A stretch of DNA of 64,000 bases from Armatimonadota bacterium (GTDB lineage: Bacteria; Armatimonadota; DTGP01; JAKQQT01): positions 62,001 to 126,000 of the forward strand of contig DASXVS010000046.1 of assembly GCA_036504095.1 (NCBI GenBank), written 5' to 3'. Position numbers and translations under genes: made by a program. Positions 33,846 through 42,432 of this stretch are shown one piece after another (within the stretch, counting starts at the first letter, position 1; every line of letters begins with the position of its first letter). The notes under the pieces are model-generated. The model worked only from the letters and a program-made list of their open reading frames with translations. It did not search any database and was not told the origin of the DNA.

Positions 33846-34787
33846 CTACGGATACAACACGCCGTGGATGTTCGCGTTCACCAATTTGTAGTCGGGGTTG
33901 ATCGTCGTCGTCTGCAGGAAGATCGTGCGGCTGTACCCGTGCTGAACCGGACCGAGGAACGGGACGAACCAGTAATACTCCGTGCCGCTCGGGCCGGGGA
34001 ACGCGGTGCTGTAGGTGATAGTGACGCGCCACGCGTTGTCGAAAGCGTGCGTCTGGTCGGCCGTTGTGACCACCACCGGCCCCTGAACCGTTCCGGCGTA
34101 TGTGGCCGGGAACTGCAAGCCAGACACCACGTCGGTCACCGTAGTCTGTCCGAACCAGGTGACGCCGTCCTGGAAGGGATACTGGGCAACAATCAGCGGC
34201 GGATTGAACGTTGTGGCGTTCCCTCCGAACACGAGTTGGGTGGCCTGGAGCGAGGCCGGCGTGTTCGTGCCGTCCAGCACCTGAAGCATGTGCTCTTCGA
34301 TGCCATTGACCGGCTTGATCACGTAGACACCGGGCACGGCCGTTCCGCCGACCAGATCGGTGATGGGGCCCGAGATGGTTTCGGCCACGTCCGGAACATC
34401 CTGGTCCGGCCCGGTGACGGCGGCGCCGTTGACTCCGTATTTTCGGAGCACGAAGGTGTTGTCCTGTTCGAGCACGAAAGCGGTGAACTTGGCGGGCCAT
34501 TCGGCGGTAGACAAACCCCCGGCCTTGCGGAAAACGCGCAGCGCGTCCAGTATGTCGATCTTGCCATCCCCGAAACTGCCACCGTTATAGTCTCGTAGTG
34601 GAGCCACGTCGCCCGTTCGCCGGACGGAATCTGTGTCGGGGCGCAGGCCACCGGCCACTCGCAGCAATACGACGGCGTCCTTGAAGTCAATGACACCGTT
34701 TCCGTTCACATCACCGTACAAGGGTGCTGACCACGCGGCGGGAACCAGCATCAGAGCGCCGGCCAGCAGCCAATATCGGGAGTTCAT
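33846..34787 (-). CDS. Secreted dockerin-first protein B
   Basis: 313 residues from the ATG at 34787 (GAGGT nine bases upstream). Signal peptide WLLAGALMLVPAAWSAP, then dockerin loops GDVNGNGVIDFKDAVVLL and GGSFGDGKIDILDAL, then the same unknown beta domain as protein A (ATQLVFGGNATTFNPPLIV; EYYWFVPFLGPVQHGY; NANIHGVLYP). By eye close to half of the residues match protein A. The pair is separated by 34 bases and transcribed in one direction, which points to a recent tandem duplication. Confidence 0.85.
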   Translation of the reverse strand: MNSRYWLLAGALMLVPAAWSAPLYGDVNGNGVIDFKDAVVLLRVAGGLRPDTDSVRRTGDVAPLRDYNGGSFGDGKIDILDALRVFRKAGGLSTAEWPAKFTAFVLEQDNTFVLRKYGVNGAAVTGPDQDVPDVAETISGPITDLVGGTAVPGVYVIKPVNGIEEHMLQVLDGTNTPASLQATQLVFGGNATTFNPPLIVAQYPFQDGVTWFGQTTVTDVVSGLQFPATYAGTVQGPVVVTTADQTHAFDNAWRVTITYSTAFPGPSGTEYYWFVPFLGPVQHGYSRTIFLQTTTINPDYKLVNANIHGVLYP

Positions 34788-34905
34788 CGCGCTTACCTCT
34801 TTGACTTCCGTGCGAGGCGCCAGGGAACACTCAGTCTGTAAGGCCGCCCGCAAACCGCTATGTTCAGTGGCAAGAAATGTGCCGCATAAAGGAGTTCATC
34901 GGCCC

Positions 34906-35982
34906 ATGGCAACCGTGAGTCGAATTATGGCGCTGCGAACGCTGGTGTTCGCCGGCCTGCTTCTCCAGGCCGGCAGGTCGTTCGCGGATGCCGTGGACAA
35001 TGAAATCCGCAGCGAGATGCACAAGCGCCACATTCCCGGTCTCGCCCTGGCGATCGTCCGCAACGGCAAGGTGATTCGGTCCAAAGGCTACGGATTCGCG
35101 AATCTTGAACTGGGCATCCGTGCGACGCCCGACACCGTGTTCAGCCTGCATTCCGTGAGCAAGCAGTTCTGCGCGGCCGGGATCATGCTGCTCATCCGCG
35201 ACGGGAAGATCAAACTGGACGACCCCGTGACCAGGTATTTCCCGGAGTGCTCGCCCGCCTGGGATGCGATACAGGTCAGGCATCTGCTTAATCATACATC
35301 CGGAATCCCCGACTATCTCAATGAAGACCTGAAACTGCCGGACGCCGCATCGGATTCGGCCATCCCCGGCGCGGTCTCCAAACTGCCCCTCAAGTTCGCG
35401 CCGGGCAGCAAGTTCGCGTACAGCAATACCGGGTACCTGATGCTGGCACTGATGATCCATCAACTGACCGGCCGCCCGGACCCGGAATTCCTCCGCGAAC
35501 GGATCTTCAAACCGCTGGGGATGGCCTCTTCGAGGACGTCCAGCCAGGCGGATATCATCCCGCGCCGCGCCGCGCGGTACGATTGGCAGAACGGCCATTT
35601 CGTGAATGGAAGGCCGCCGTCGACCGTGCCTGAGATTGGGGACGGCGGGATGCTGTCCACGGTCCTCGACCTCGCCAGATGGGATGCCGCGCTTTATACC
35701 GACAGGATCCTAACGGCGGGAGAGATACGCCTGATGTGGACGCCGGGCCCGTACGACGAAGAAGAAAAGGCACACTACGGCTTCGGATTCTACCTCGACT
35801 CTTTCAACGGCCATCGCAGAGTGTGGCACTACGGCGCGGGGTTCAGCGGCGAGAGGAGCGTTATCGCGCGCTACGTGGACGACAAGGTCACCGTCATCAT
35901 CCTGGTGAACGGCGGCGAGCCCAAACTGCCGGCGCTGGTCAACCGGATCGCCGCGCAATTTCTGAACGACAGGAAGCGGTAA
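34906..35982 (+). CDS. Exported serine beta-lactamase-like hydrolase, copy 1
   Basis: 358 residues with a signal peptide (RTLVFAGLLLQAGRSFAD) and the class C beta-lactamase/DD-peptidase fold. The catalytic SxxK is SVSK in FSLHSVSKQFC, the Tyr motif is YSNTGY, and the third block is WHYGAGF. Such proteins act on D-amino-acid peptides or esters in the periplasm; true beta-lactamase activity cannot be assumed. AGGAG stands 11 bases before the ATG. A paralog follows 41 bases downstream. Confidence 0.92.
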   Translation: MATVSRIMALRTLVFAGLLLQAGRSFADAVDNEIRSEMHKRHIPGLALAIVRNGKVIRSKGYGFANLELGIRATPDTVFSLHSVSKQFCAAGIMLLIRDGKIKLDDPVTRYFPECSPAWDAIQVRHLLNHTSGIPDYLNEDLKLPDAASDSAIPGAVSKLPLKFAPGSKFAYSNTGYLMLALMIHQLTGRPDPEFLRERIFKPLGMASSRTSSQADIIPRRAARYDWQNGHFVNGRPPSTVPEIGDGGMLSTVLDLARWDAALYTDRILTAGEIRLMWTPGPYDEEEKAHYGFGFYLDSFNGHRRVWHYGAGFSGERSVIARYVDDKVTVIILVNGGEPKLPALVNRIAAQFLNDRKR

Positions 35983-36023
35983 CTGATCGCGTCGCGGGCG
36001 CCATGCCCCGGAGTTCAAGACAT

Positions 36024-37088
36024 ATGCAAAACACCATTTCCAGCCTCTTTGCCGCGGCCGTTCTGGCGGGTGCGCTCTCCGCCCCCGGGCACGCCGACAG
36101 GGTGGACGACCTGATACGCAACGTGATGCATAAGACGCACGTGCCAGGGCTTTCAATGGCGATCGTGCAAAACGGGAAGGTCATCCGGGCACAGGGTTAC
36201 GGGTTCGCCAACCTGGAGTTGAAGGCGCCCGCTACGCCGGAAACGGTGTACAGCCTGCACTCCGTGAGCAAGCAATTCTGCGCGACCGGCATCATGCTTC
36301 TCGTGCGCGACGGCAAGGTGGGGCTGGATGACCCAGTCACAGAGTACTTCCCGGGCACGTCTCCCGCATGGGATGGCATCACGGTCCGTCATCTGCTGCA
36401 CCATACTTCCGGCATCCCGGACTACCTGAACGACAACCTCAACCTGAACCTGGAGCCGAACGCGCCGGACTCAGCGATTCCACCCGCGGTGGCGCGATTC
36501 CCGCTGAAATTCAAACCGGGCGAGAAGTACGCGTACAGCAACACCGGTTACGTGATGCTGGCGCTGATCATCCACCAGGTGAGCGGGGCGCCCGACCCCG
36601 TCCTGCTGGCCGACCGCGTGTTCAAACCGCTCGGCATGACGGCAACGCGCAACGCGAATTCCATGGCCGTAATTCCGCACCGCGCCGCGAGATATGTGTG
36701 GAACGCGGGTGTATTTGTGAACGGCGCCCCGCCGGGGGATTCCGCGGAGATCTCCGACGGCGGAGTGCTTTCGACCGTGCTGGACCTCGCCAAATGGGAC
36801 ATCTCGCTCGACACGGACAAGGTCCTTACCGCGGCGGAACGCCGGCAAATGTGGACGCCCGGAACGGTGACGGATCCGTCGGGGTGCAAATACGGATTCG
36901 GGTTCTTCGTGGACACTTACAGGGGCCGCCCGCGCATCTGGCACTACGGTTCGAGCGGCGTCGGGCAGAGAGCGGTGATTGCGCAATTCCCGAAGGACAG
37001 ACTGAGCGTTATTCTGCTGGTCAACGGCGGCGAACCCGTGTTGACGCGGCTGGCAAATCAGGTGGCGGACCACTATCTGAAGGGGTGA
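36024..37088 (+). CDS. Exported serine beta-lactamase-like hydrolase, copy 2
   Basis: 354 residues, paralog of the preceding gene; roughly two thirds of residues agree by eye. Signal peptide AAAVLAGALSAPGHAD, SxxK as SVSK in YSLHSVSKQFC, Tyr motif YSNTGY and WHYGSSG. The ATG at 36024 has GGAG ten bases upstream, while the earlier ATG at 36003 has none. It differs in a longer loop after DYLNDNLNLNLEPN and in the C-terminal block. Two hairpins follow the gene. Confidence 0.92.
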   Translation: MQNTISSLFAAAVLAGALSAPGHADRVDDLIRNVMHKTHVPGLSMAIVQNGKVIRAQGYGFANLELKAPATPETVYSLHSVSKQFCATGIMLLVRDGKVGLDDPVTEYFPGTSPAWDGITVRHLLHHTSGIPDYLNDNLNLNLEPNAPDSAIPPAVARFPLKFKPGEKYAYSNTGYVMLALIIHQVSGAPDPVLLADRVFKPLGMTATRNANSMAVIPHRAARYVWNAGVFVNGAPPGDSAEISDGGVLSTVLDLAKWDISLDTDKVLTAAERRQMWTPGTVTDPSGCKYGFGFFVDTYRGRPRIWHYGSSGVGQRAVIAQFPKDRLSVILLVNGGEPVLTRLANQVADHYLKG

Positions 37089-37266
37089 CGGAGCACGACC
37101 GCGGCGCCCGCGTGCATTTCCCCGAATATCCACTGCGTCCGGATGTGACAAATTCAGATGGAAGTGGTAAAACGTATTTGGAATCGGCTCCGTTCAGTAT
37201 CCCGGACAATCCGGGTCGCAACCGGCCTGAGAGGGTTGGAGGCACAATATGGAGCGACGAGCCTAT

Positions 37267-37299
37267 GGACGGCGGATGCGATAGATGCGTCCGCCGTCC
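37267..37299 (+). terminator. Hairpin terminator after the second serine hydrolase
   Basis: GGACGGCGGA and TCCGCCGTCC form a 10-base-pair stem with a 13-base loop, followed by CTGGTTTTGG on the plus strand. Confidence 0.55.
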
Positions 37300-37355
37300 C
37301 TGGTTTTGGGGCCACCTCCGGCGCCGGCAATCGGACGGGGACGCTGCCGAAAAAG

Positions 37356-37383
37356 GAAATGCGGCCCGAGAAGGCCGCATTTC
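37356..37383. terminator. Bidirectional hairpin terminator
   Basis: GAAATGCGGCC and GGCCGCATTTC form an 11-base-pair stem with a 6-base loop between convergent genes. The A-rich left and T-rich right flanks suit termination in either direction. Confidence 0.7.
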
Positions 37384-37418
37384 GAAATCCCAGCTCTGTC
37401 CAAACGCGCGGCGCGGGG

Positions 37419-38564
37419 TCAGTGATGGTGCACCAGGGTGATCGCGATGCCGAGGATCACGAAGAGCGCGCTGAGAACTCCGATGGCAAGGGGCGCCCAG
37501 GACTTACCGGGCTGATCGCCGACGTTCCATTCGAAAACTGAGCCGCCGGACGCCTTCTGCGACGCCGGCATAGCCGGCTCGACGATTACCACGGCCTCTG
37601 CAACCACGGGCGCGGCGGGCGCCGGAGCCTGCCGGGCCGGTTGTGGCGGCGCGGCGGTCGGTTGCGGCGGCGCAGGGGCAGCCTCCACCGGCGCCGGAAC
37701 GGCGTCCCGCTGGGCGATCGTTTCCGCCAACAGATCGGTGGCCCAATCGGGAACGTCGCCGCCGGTCGGAACGGCGTGGGTCTCGGCCTGGTCGGTCATC
37801 GAGATGGCCTGCTCGACCGTCACATCGACGGTCATCTCCTTCACCCCTCCGTACCGCTTGCCGGGGTCGCTGGACATGCCTGTTCGGAGGGCATTCTCCC
37901 ATGCCGGCGGCAGCCCGGTGACCGCTCCCGCGCCGGCGGGCGCCTTACCCGAGCACGCGAAGGCCGCCATCGCCGCCGCGGAGAAGACTTCCGATGCGGC
38001 GGTCGGCTGGCCCCCCTGCTTTGACTCAGGCGCCACGTAGGCCTCTTCAGGCCAGGATTCGAGACCGCCGACGTCGGCCAGTCGCGCCATAGGGTACGCC
38101 CAAACCCAACCGCCGACGCGAACGGCTGCGCCTTCCGGGAACACGTTGGCGGGGCACAGCCAACCATGGTAAATGCCCGCCGAGTGCATCGGTTCGAGCG
38201 CGGCCGCAACTGAATGCATGAAAGCCAGCACGTGATCGGCGGCCATGGGACCGGATCCAGCGATGACGTCCGCGAGGGACGACCCGCCGGGAGCCTCCTC
38301 CGCCAACCACAGCACTCCGCTCTCCACCCCTCCGCCGAGCACGGACAGGACGGAGGCCGGGCTTGGGGTAGCCACCGCCGCGGCCACGATGCGCTGGTAG
38401 ACGGCGGTCACGGCGGCAAGGTCGGCCTCGTACAGGGCATCGGGAATCGCCAGCTGCGTCAGGCGCACAGGACGAGCGTCTGGGCCCGCCGCCAAAGCGA
38501 CTGACCACGGACCGAAAACAACAGGAGTTTTAGTAATGGCGTATCCGCCGCACACATCGCGCAT
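37419..38564 (-). CDS. Membrane-anchored pseudokinase-like protein
   Basis: 381 residues. The middle (about 60-260) follows the eukaryote-like kinase plan but with altered catalytic sites. The HRDLKxxN loop reads YHGWLCPANVF, DFG is replaced by RVGGWVWAY, and VAPES matches the APE motif; no convincing ATP lysine is seen. A Pro/Ala-rich linker (about 300-340) leads to one C-terminal membrane span (LAIGVLSALFVILGIAITLV) ending in HHH. It is likely a non-catalytic regulator or scaffold on the inner face of the membrane. The ATG at 38564 has AGGA upstream. It stands alone. Confidence 0.78.
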   Translation of the reverse strand: MRDVCGGYAITKTPVVFGPWSVALAAGPDARPVRLTQLAIPDALYEADLAAVTAVYQRIVAAAVATPSPASVLSVLGGGVESGVLWLAEEAPGGSSLADVIAGSGPMAADHVLAFMHSVAAALEPMHSAGIYHGWLCPANVFPEGAAVRVGGWVWAYPMARLADVGGLESWPEEAYVAPESKQGGQPTAASEVFSAAAMAAFACSGKAPAGAGAVTGLPPAWENALRTGMSSDPGKRYGGVKEMTVDVTVEQAISMTDQAETHAVPTGGDVPDWATDLLAETIAQRDAVPAPVEAAPAPPQPTAAPPQPARQAPAPAAPVVAEAVVIVEPAMPASQKASGGSVFEWNVGDQPGKSWAPLAIGVLSALFVILGIAITLVHHH

Positions 38565-38657
38565 GGCAGGTGTCCTTTCAGGCGCCCCGGCAATGCTCTC
38601 AGCCGCAGGTCCCGCAAGCTTATGCCATGATTCGGCGGGTCTATCACCCAAACAACG

Positions 38658-38689
38658 TTTGTGCCCCGCCCGGTGGGGCGGGGCACAAA
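38658..38689 (-). terminator. Hairpin terminator after the lipoprotein gene
   Basis: TTTGTGCCCCGCC with its complement gives a 13-base-pair stem and a 6-base loop, directly after the stop codon on the minus strand. Confidence 0.7.
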
Positions 38690-38692
38690 TGG

Positions 38693-39202
38693 CTATCGAG
38701 GTTTGGCGGGTGCTTCGCGGAGGCGCTGGCCGCTGTAGCGGAGCGCTCTCTTCGCGGCGGGCGCCGCCGATTGCTGGTTGCCGTAAAGGTACCAGTCTCC
38801 GTTTTCCCAGTGAAGGACATCGTCGTAGGTCTGCACGGACTGGCTCACCTGGCCGGTATTGGCATCTGTGGCGGTCAGCGTCTCGGTCCAGTTAACGTAG
38901 GCCATGTTGCCAGCCACGCGGATGTCGTGGAACACCTGGTCTTCCTGGATGTTGTTCCAGTCGATGAACAGGTTGGCGAAGCCGTTCTTAACGTCGTCAT
39001 AGGTGTACCCGTAGTCCAGGTAGGAGTAGGAATACACGGACATCGCGCGCTGGATATCCTTGTTCTCAATGCCTTTCTGCAGCTCGCGATAGCGGCCCTT
39101 GATCCGGGAGACGTCAGTATCTCCGCCGCCGCCGCCGCCGCAGCCGGCCACCAAGACCGCCATCACCCCCATCGCCGCCAGCAGCAGTAACTTCGATTTC
39201 AT
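38693..39202 (-). CDS. Putative lipoprotein with NTF2/SnoaL-like domain
   Basis: 169 residues from the ATG at 39202, with GGAGG eight bases upstream. The signal ends in a lipobox (LVAGC) followed by six glycines, so the protein is lipid-anchored. The mature part (RIKGRYRELQKGIENKDIQR, then MSVYSYSYLDYGYTYDD and YVNWTETLTATDANTG) looks like an NTF2-like ketosteroid-isomerase fold of the kind often found in secreted proteins. No active-site claim can be made. Upstream, the next gene is the TonB receptor on the same strand, beyond a terminator. Confidence 0.8.
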   Translation of the reverse strand: MKSKLLLLAAMGVMAVLVAGCGGGGGGDTDVSRIKGRYRELQKGIENKDIQRAMSVYSYSYLDYGYTYDDVKNGFANLFIDWNNIQEDQVFHDIRVAGNMAYVNWTETLTATDANTGQVSQSVQTYDDVLHWENGDWYLYGNQQSAAPAAKRALRYSGQRLREAPAKPR

Positions 39203-39355
39203 GTCGCTCACCTCCACAAAAATGACTGGTTCCACCGTTTCCGGTTCTTCCATCCGTATGATGCCACAACAGACGGCCATTTGGCCCGATAGCGGGGCGG
39301 AAGTGGAATCGCCACTTCAACTACCTTCCCCCACCCGCCATTCACCATCCACCAA

Positions 39356-39397
39356 AAAGGAACGTGGCCCGAACCGAAGTCCGGGCCACGCTCCTTT
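39356..39397 (-). terminator. Rho-independent terminator of the TonB-dependent receptor gene
   Basis: A 16-base-pair stem with one mismatch (core CGTGGCCCG/CGGGCCACG) and a 10-base loop, followed on the minus strand by TTTTT. Confidence 0.85.
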
Positions 39398-39426
39398 AAC
39401 GTGGAGGCGATTGCCTCTTTGTGGGT

Positions 39427-42060
39427 TTAGAAGGTCTGGTGGACACCGATGAGGACGAAGATCGGCGGGACGGTGGTCCACGTCTTGTACTCGAAGTGCG
39501 CCGGGTACGTTGTACCGTCCACCGTTACCGGGGTGGGAACGTATCCGTAGGTGTTCGTGCCCGTCAGCGGGTTCTGCCAGAACTTGGCTGTTACGTCTTT
39601 GCTGTTCGTCAGGTTCTGAACCTGCATGAAGTAGTAAGACGACTTCTGCTTGTTGTTGTAGAGGCGGAAGGTGACGGACAGGTTCTTGTGCCAGCCCGTG
39701 TTGAACGGGTTCACTTCGCCGGTGTTGAGCTTGCCGTTCACGATGATGGGAAGTTCGTCGGTGGTTTGGTTGCCGTTCGGGTCCAGGCCGTAGCCGGCCC
39801 CGGTAGGACCGTCGCCGGGCTGTCCATACGGGTAGCCGGAGCCGAGTTCGAGCATCGGGTTGATCTCGAAGGCGCCCTTATTGTATTTGCCCACGACGTA
39901 GATCGTGTGCTTCTGGTCGAAGTTCAGGCGATGCTCCGCGTTCGGATCGGTAGCCGAGCCAATAGAATCGGTAACGAGAGAACCGACGACGTTGCTCTTG
40001 GCGGTCTGATACGTGTAGGTGATCCAGCCGCTGAGGCCGTTCACTTCGCGCATCTCGAGTTTGGTCTCAACGCCCCTGGTCTTGCCATGGCCGCTGTTAT
40101 TGTAAACGAAGCCCTGTTTGTCTGTCGGATCGTACTGACCGAAGTTCGTGTAGTTGAACGCGTCTTTGGTCTTGCGATAGTAAGGCGTGATAGCGAGGCC
40201 GACGACCTTGGACAGCTGGGTTTCGATGCCCACGTCATAGCCATCCACGATCTCCGGCTTCACGTCAAAGAGGCGGCGGTTGCCCATGCTGAGCGGGCGC
40301 GTGTTCCCGCCCGGGCCGGTTGTGGCAACGTAGTAGCGGGATTCCAGGTTGGCCGGCGCGAACTGAATGAAACGTCCGGCGGACGCCTTCAAGAGCGTCT
40401 TGGGAGACAGGGTCAGCGTGGCGCCGATACGCGGCGTGGTCTTGGAGTAGGTGTTCTTGGCGCCCATGGTAGCGAGCAGAGCCTCGTCCGCGGCCTTGCG
40501 GTCCGCGTTTGTCATCGTGCTCAGGGTGGCGGCGGCTGCCGACCGGTCATACCGGCGGGAGTCGTAGCGAAGACCGGCGTCGATCACGAGGCTGCCGGTG
40601 GGCTTCCAGGTGGTTGACAGATAGCCGTTGCGGTCCAGCGTGGGGTTATGGCGAACGCGATGGGAAACGCGGAGCGACGCTGGGTCGTTGAAATCGCCGG
40701 ACAGCTGGACGAGCGCGTTCCTGTTAGCGGCGTCGACCATCTCACCGCCGATACGAACCGTAAACGCCGGGCCCATCTGGGTGGTGAAGTCGAGTTTGCC
40801 GGCATTCAGTTTGTCGCGGTTGGTGACGTCCGCGATGTCCCACGAAGACAGCTGGTTGGCGTCCACGCGGCGGTCCCACGAATAGAACTGGCCGGTGAGT
40901 CCGCTGGTATTGGTGAACTGGTGGTTCCATGTGAGGGAACCGATGTTGTGCTGCTGGACCTGGTAGTCCTGAGTGAGCGGAGTGCTCACAAAGGCGTTGT
41001 TCTGGTAGTTGAACTCGTAGATGTGGGCGCCGGTATAGGTGTCGGCCCAAGGCTTGCCGGTGTACGGGTCGTTGACGGGCAGGTTGTAATGCTCGGCGCC
41101 GTTTGTGTACATCAGGGTGAAGCGGTCCTTCTTGCCGAAGGGCTGGATGAGCTTGATGATTTCGTCGTTGGATGCGGGGAGCGATTCCAGCTGGTGGTTC
41201 TTCTCGAAGCGTGTGCGGAAGAAGTTCCCGGAGACGTACCAGTTGAACCCGTTCTTTTCAACGTTGCCCTGTTCGTAAACGAGGCCGCTGTAATCCCACG
41301 AACCGGTGCTGGCTTCCACGGCGGCCTGGCCGCGCATGGAGGCGCCCGTCTTGACGACGGAATTGATGATGCCGCCGATGGCGGAGCCGAGTTCAGCGCG
41401 GTAGCCGCCTGTGTAGACGTTCATCCGGTCGAGGCCGACGGTGACGAGGTTGGTGGCGAATCCACCGGATGACGGCTCAACGATGAGGATGCCGTCCAGC
41501 ATGTAGCCGACTTCCTGAATGCGCGATCCGCGCACGGACGGGTAGCCGTCCGCGTCCGGGATAATACCAGGCTGGGAAATGAGGGCACCAGGATACTGGT
41601 ACAGGTTGTTCGGCTGAGAGCGAACGAGCTGCTCCTCTTTACTGGTCACGGTGTACAGCGTCGGGGTGACGTTCTTGTGAATGAGCGGTGCAATGACAGT
41701 CTGCACGCCCGTGAATACGGTTTCGCGCTTGGAAAGGACAAGGTCAACAGTACTCGTCAGTTCCTGGGTCACGTTCACGCTGGCACTGACCGTCTGGAAG
41801 CCAACGAGGGCTGCCTGAACGGTGTGGGTGCCGGGAAGGATGTCCGAGATCACGAACTTGCCGGAGGCGTTCGTGACGTCCATCTGGCCGGTGTCAACGG
41901 AGATCTGAACACCGGGCAGGGAGTTGCCGTTGGCATCACTGACGGTTCCCGCGATGGTGCCGGTGGTCAAAGATTGGGCGTGTGTCCGTGTTGCCACACC
42001 CAGACCAACGGTCATAGCGAGCGCCATCATGGCCGCAAGCGAGCGAACAGTAAGTCTCAC
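39427..42060 (-). CDS. TonB-dependent receptor with N-terminal carboxypeptidase-like regulatory domain
   Basis: 877 residues. Signal peptide (to THAQS), then a carboxypeptidase-regulatory-like beta-sandwich (about 30-115, TGTIAGTVSDANGNSLPGV), a plug domain (about 150-260; QPGIIPDADGYPSVRGSRI, GGYRAELGSAIGGIIN) and a 22-strand outer-membrane barrel to the C-terminal MVP-type end (VPPIFVLIGVHQTF). It resembles the Oar/SusC-like receptors that import large substrates using TonB energy. The start is the GTG at 42060 behind GGAGGAGGGAG. It is divergent from the porin gene, so the two may share regulation. Substrate unknown. Confidence 0.93.
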   Translation of the reverse strand: MRLTVRSLAAMMALAMTVGLGVATRTHAQSLTTGTIAGTVSDANGNSLPGVQISVDTGQMDVTNASGKFVISDILPGTHTVQAALVGFQTVSASVNVTQELTSTVDLVLSKRETVFTGVQTVIAPLIHKNVTPTLYTVTSKEEQLVRSQPNNLYQYPGALISQPGIIPDADGYPSVRGSRIQEVGYMLDGILIVEPSSGGFATNLVTVGLDRMNVYTGGYRAELGSAIGGIINSVVKTGASMRGQAAVEASTGSWDYSGLVYEQGNVEKNGFNWYVSGNFFRTRFEKNHQLESLPASNDEIIKLIQPFGKKDRFTLMYTNGAEHYNLPVNDPYTGKPWADTYTGAHIYEFNYQNNAFVSTPLTQDYQVQQHNIGSLTWNHQFTNTSGLTGQFYSWDRRVDANQLSSWDIADVTNRDKLNAGKLDFTTQMGPAFTVRIGGEMVDAANRNALVQLSGDFNDPASLRVSHRVRHNPTLDRNGYLSTTWKPTGSLVIDAGLRYDSRRYDRSAAAATLSTMTNADRKAADEALLATMGAKNTYSKTTPRIGATLTLSPKTLLKASAGRFIQFAPANLESRYYVATTGPGGNTRPLSMGNRRLFDVKPEIVDGYDVGIETQLSKVVGLAITPYYRKTKDAFNYTNFGQYDPTDKQGFVYNNSGHGKTRGVETKLEMREVNGLSGWITYTYQTAKSNVVGSLVTDSIGSATDPNAEHRLNFDQKHTIYVVGKYNKGAFEINPMLELGSGYPYGQPGDGPTGAGYGLDPNGNQTTDELPIIVNGKLNTGEVNPFNTGWHKNLSVTFRLYNNKQKSSYYFMQVQNLTNSKDVTAKFWQNPLTGTNTYGYVPTPVTVDGTTYPAHFEYKTWTTVPPIFVLIGVHQTF

Positions 42061-42432
42061 AGTTGTCTCCCTCCTCCAAAAAGGGGATGACGCGTGTTCC
42101 TCTTCGTCCGGGCGGACGGGTCGAGGGATTGCGCGGAGAGCGTGATTGCTCTGCCATGATGATAGCATCGGTATATGGAGGCAGGATGCTTAGACCGAAT
42201 GGACGGTTGAATATAAGTTCCAAAAGAATTTCACATTGGTCATCCTCTCTTCATTCGGGCTCTCGAAACAAGCCGGCAACACCGGCCTAATGCAATCTTA
42301 ATGGTTTCGCCACGGGTGTGAAACGGCCTGAATGGTATTGTTTGAACATCGACTTGCGACAGCCGAGAGGATCGGACGGAACGAGGGAATTGTCCCTGCT
42401 CTCGCGTCGCGGATGTTCAATGGAGGTTGCCC
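42061..42432. other. Divergent regulatory region between receptor and porin genes
   Basis: A 370-base gap, AT-richer than the surroundings (for example around 42170-42240, TTGAATATAAGTTCC). It must hold both promoters, but I cannot choose boxes with confidence. A small hairpin GCCGG-CAACA-CCGGC is at 42271-42285. Confidence 0.5.

Larger units (their letters stand above)
37089..37418. other. Gap between convergent genes, with two hairpins
   Basis: No gene is supported; the open frame from 37158 runs antisense into the next gene. The two hairpins at 37267-37299 and 37356-37383 are listed as terminators. Confidence 0.6.

Noticed and set aside
12041-34787. A cellulosome, suggested by three dockerin proteins
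   Set aside because: No cohesin or scaffoldin is in the window; isolated dockerin-like calcium loops are common in secreted proteins of non-cellulosomal bacteria.
34906-37088. Beta-lactamase resistance genes
   Set aside because: The SxxK/YxN fold is shared by many peptidases and esterases; nothing in the sequence points to antibiotic hydrolysis.
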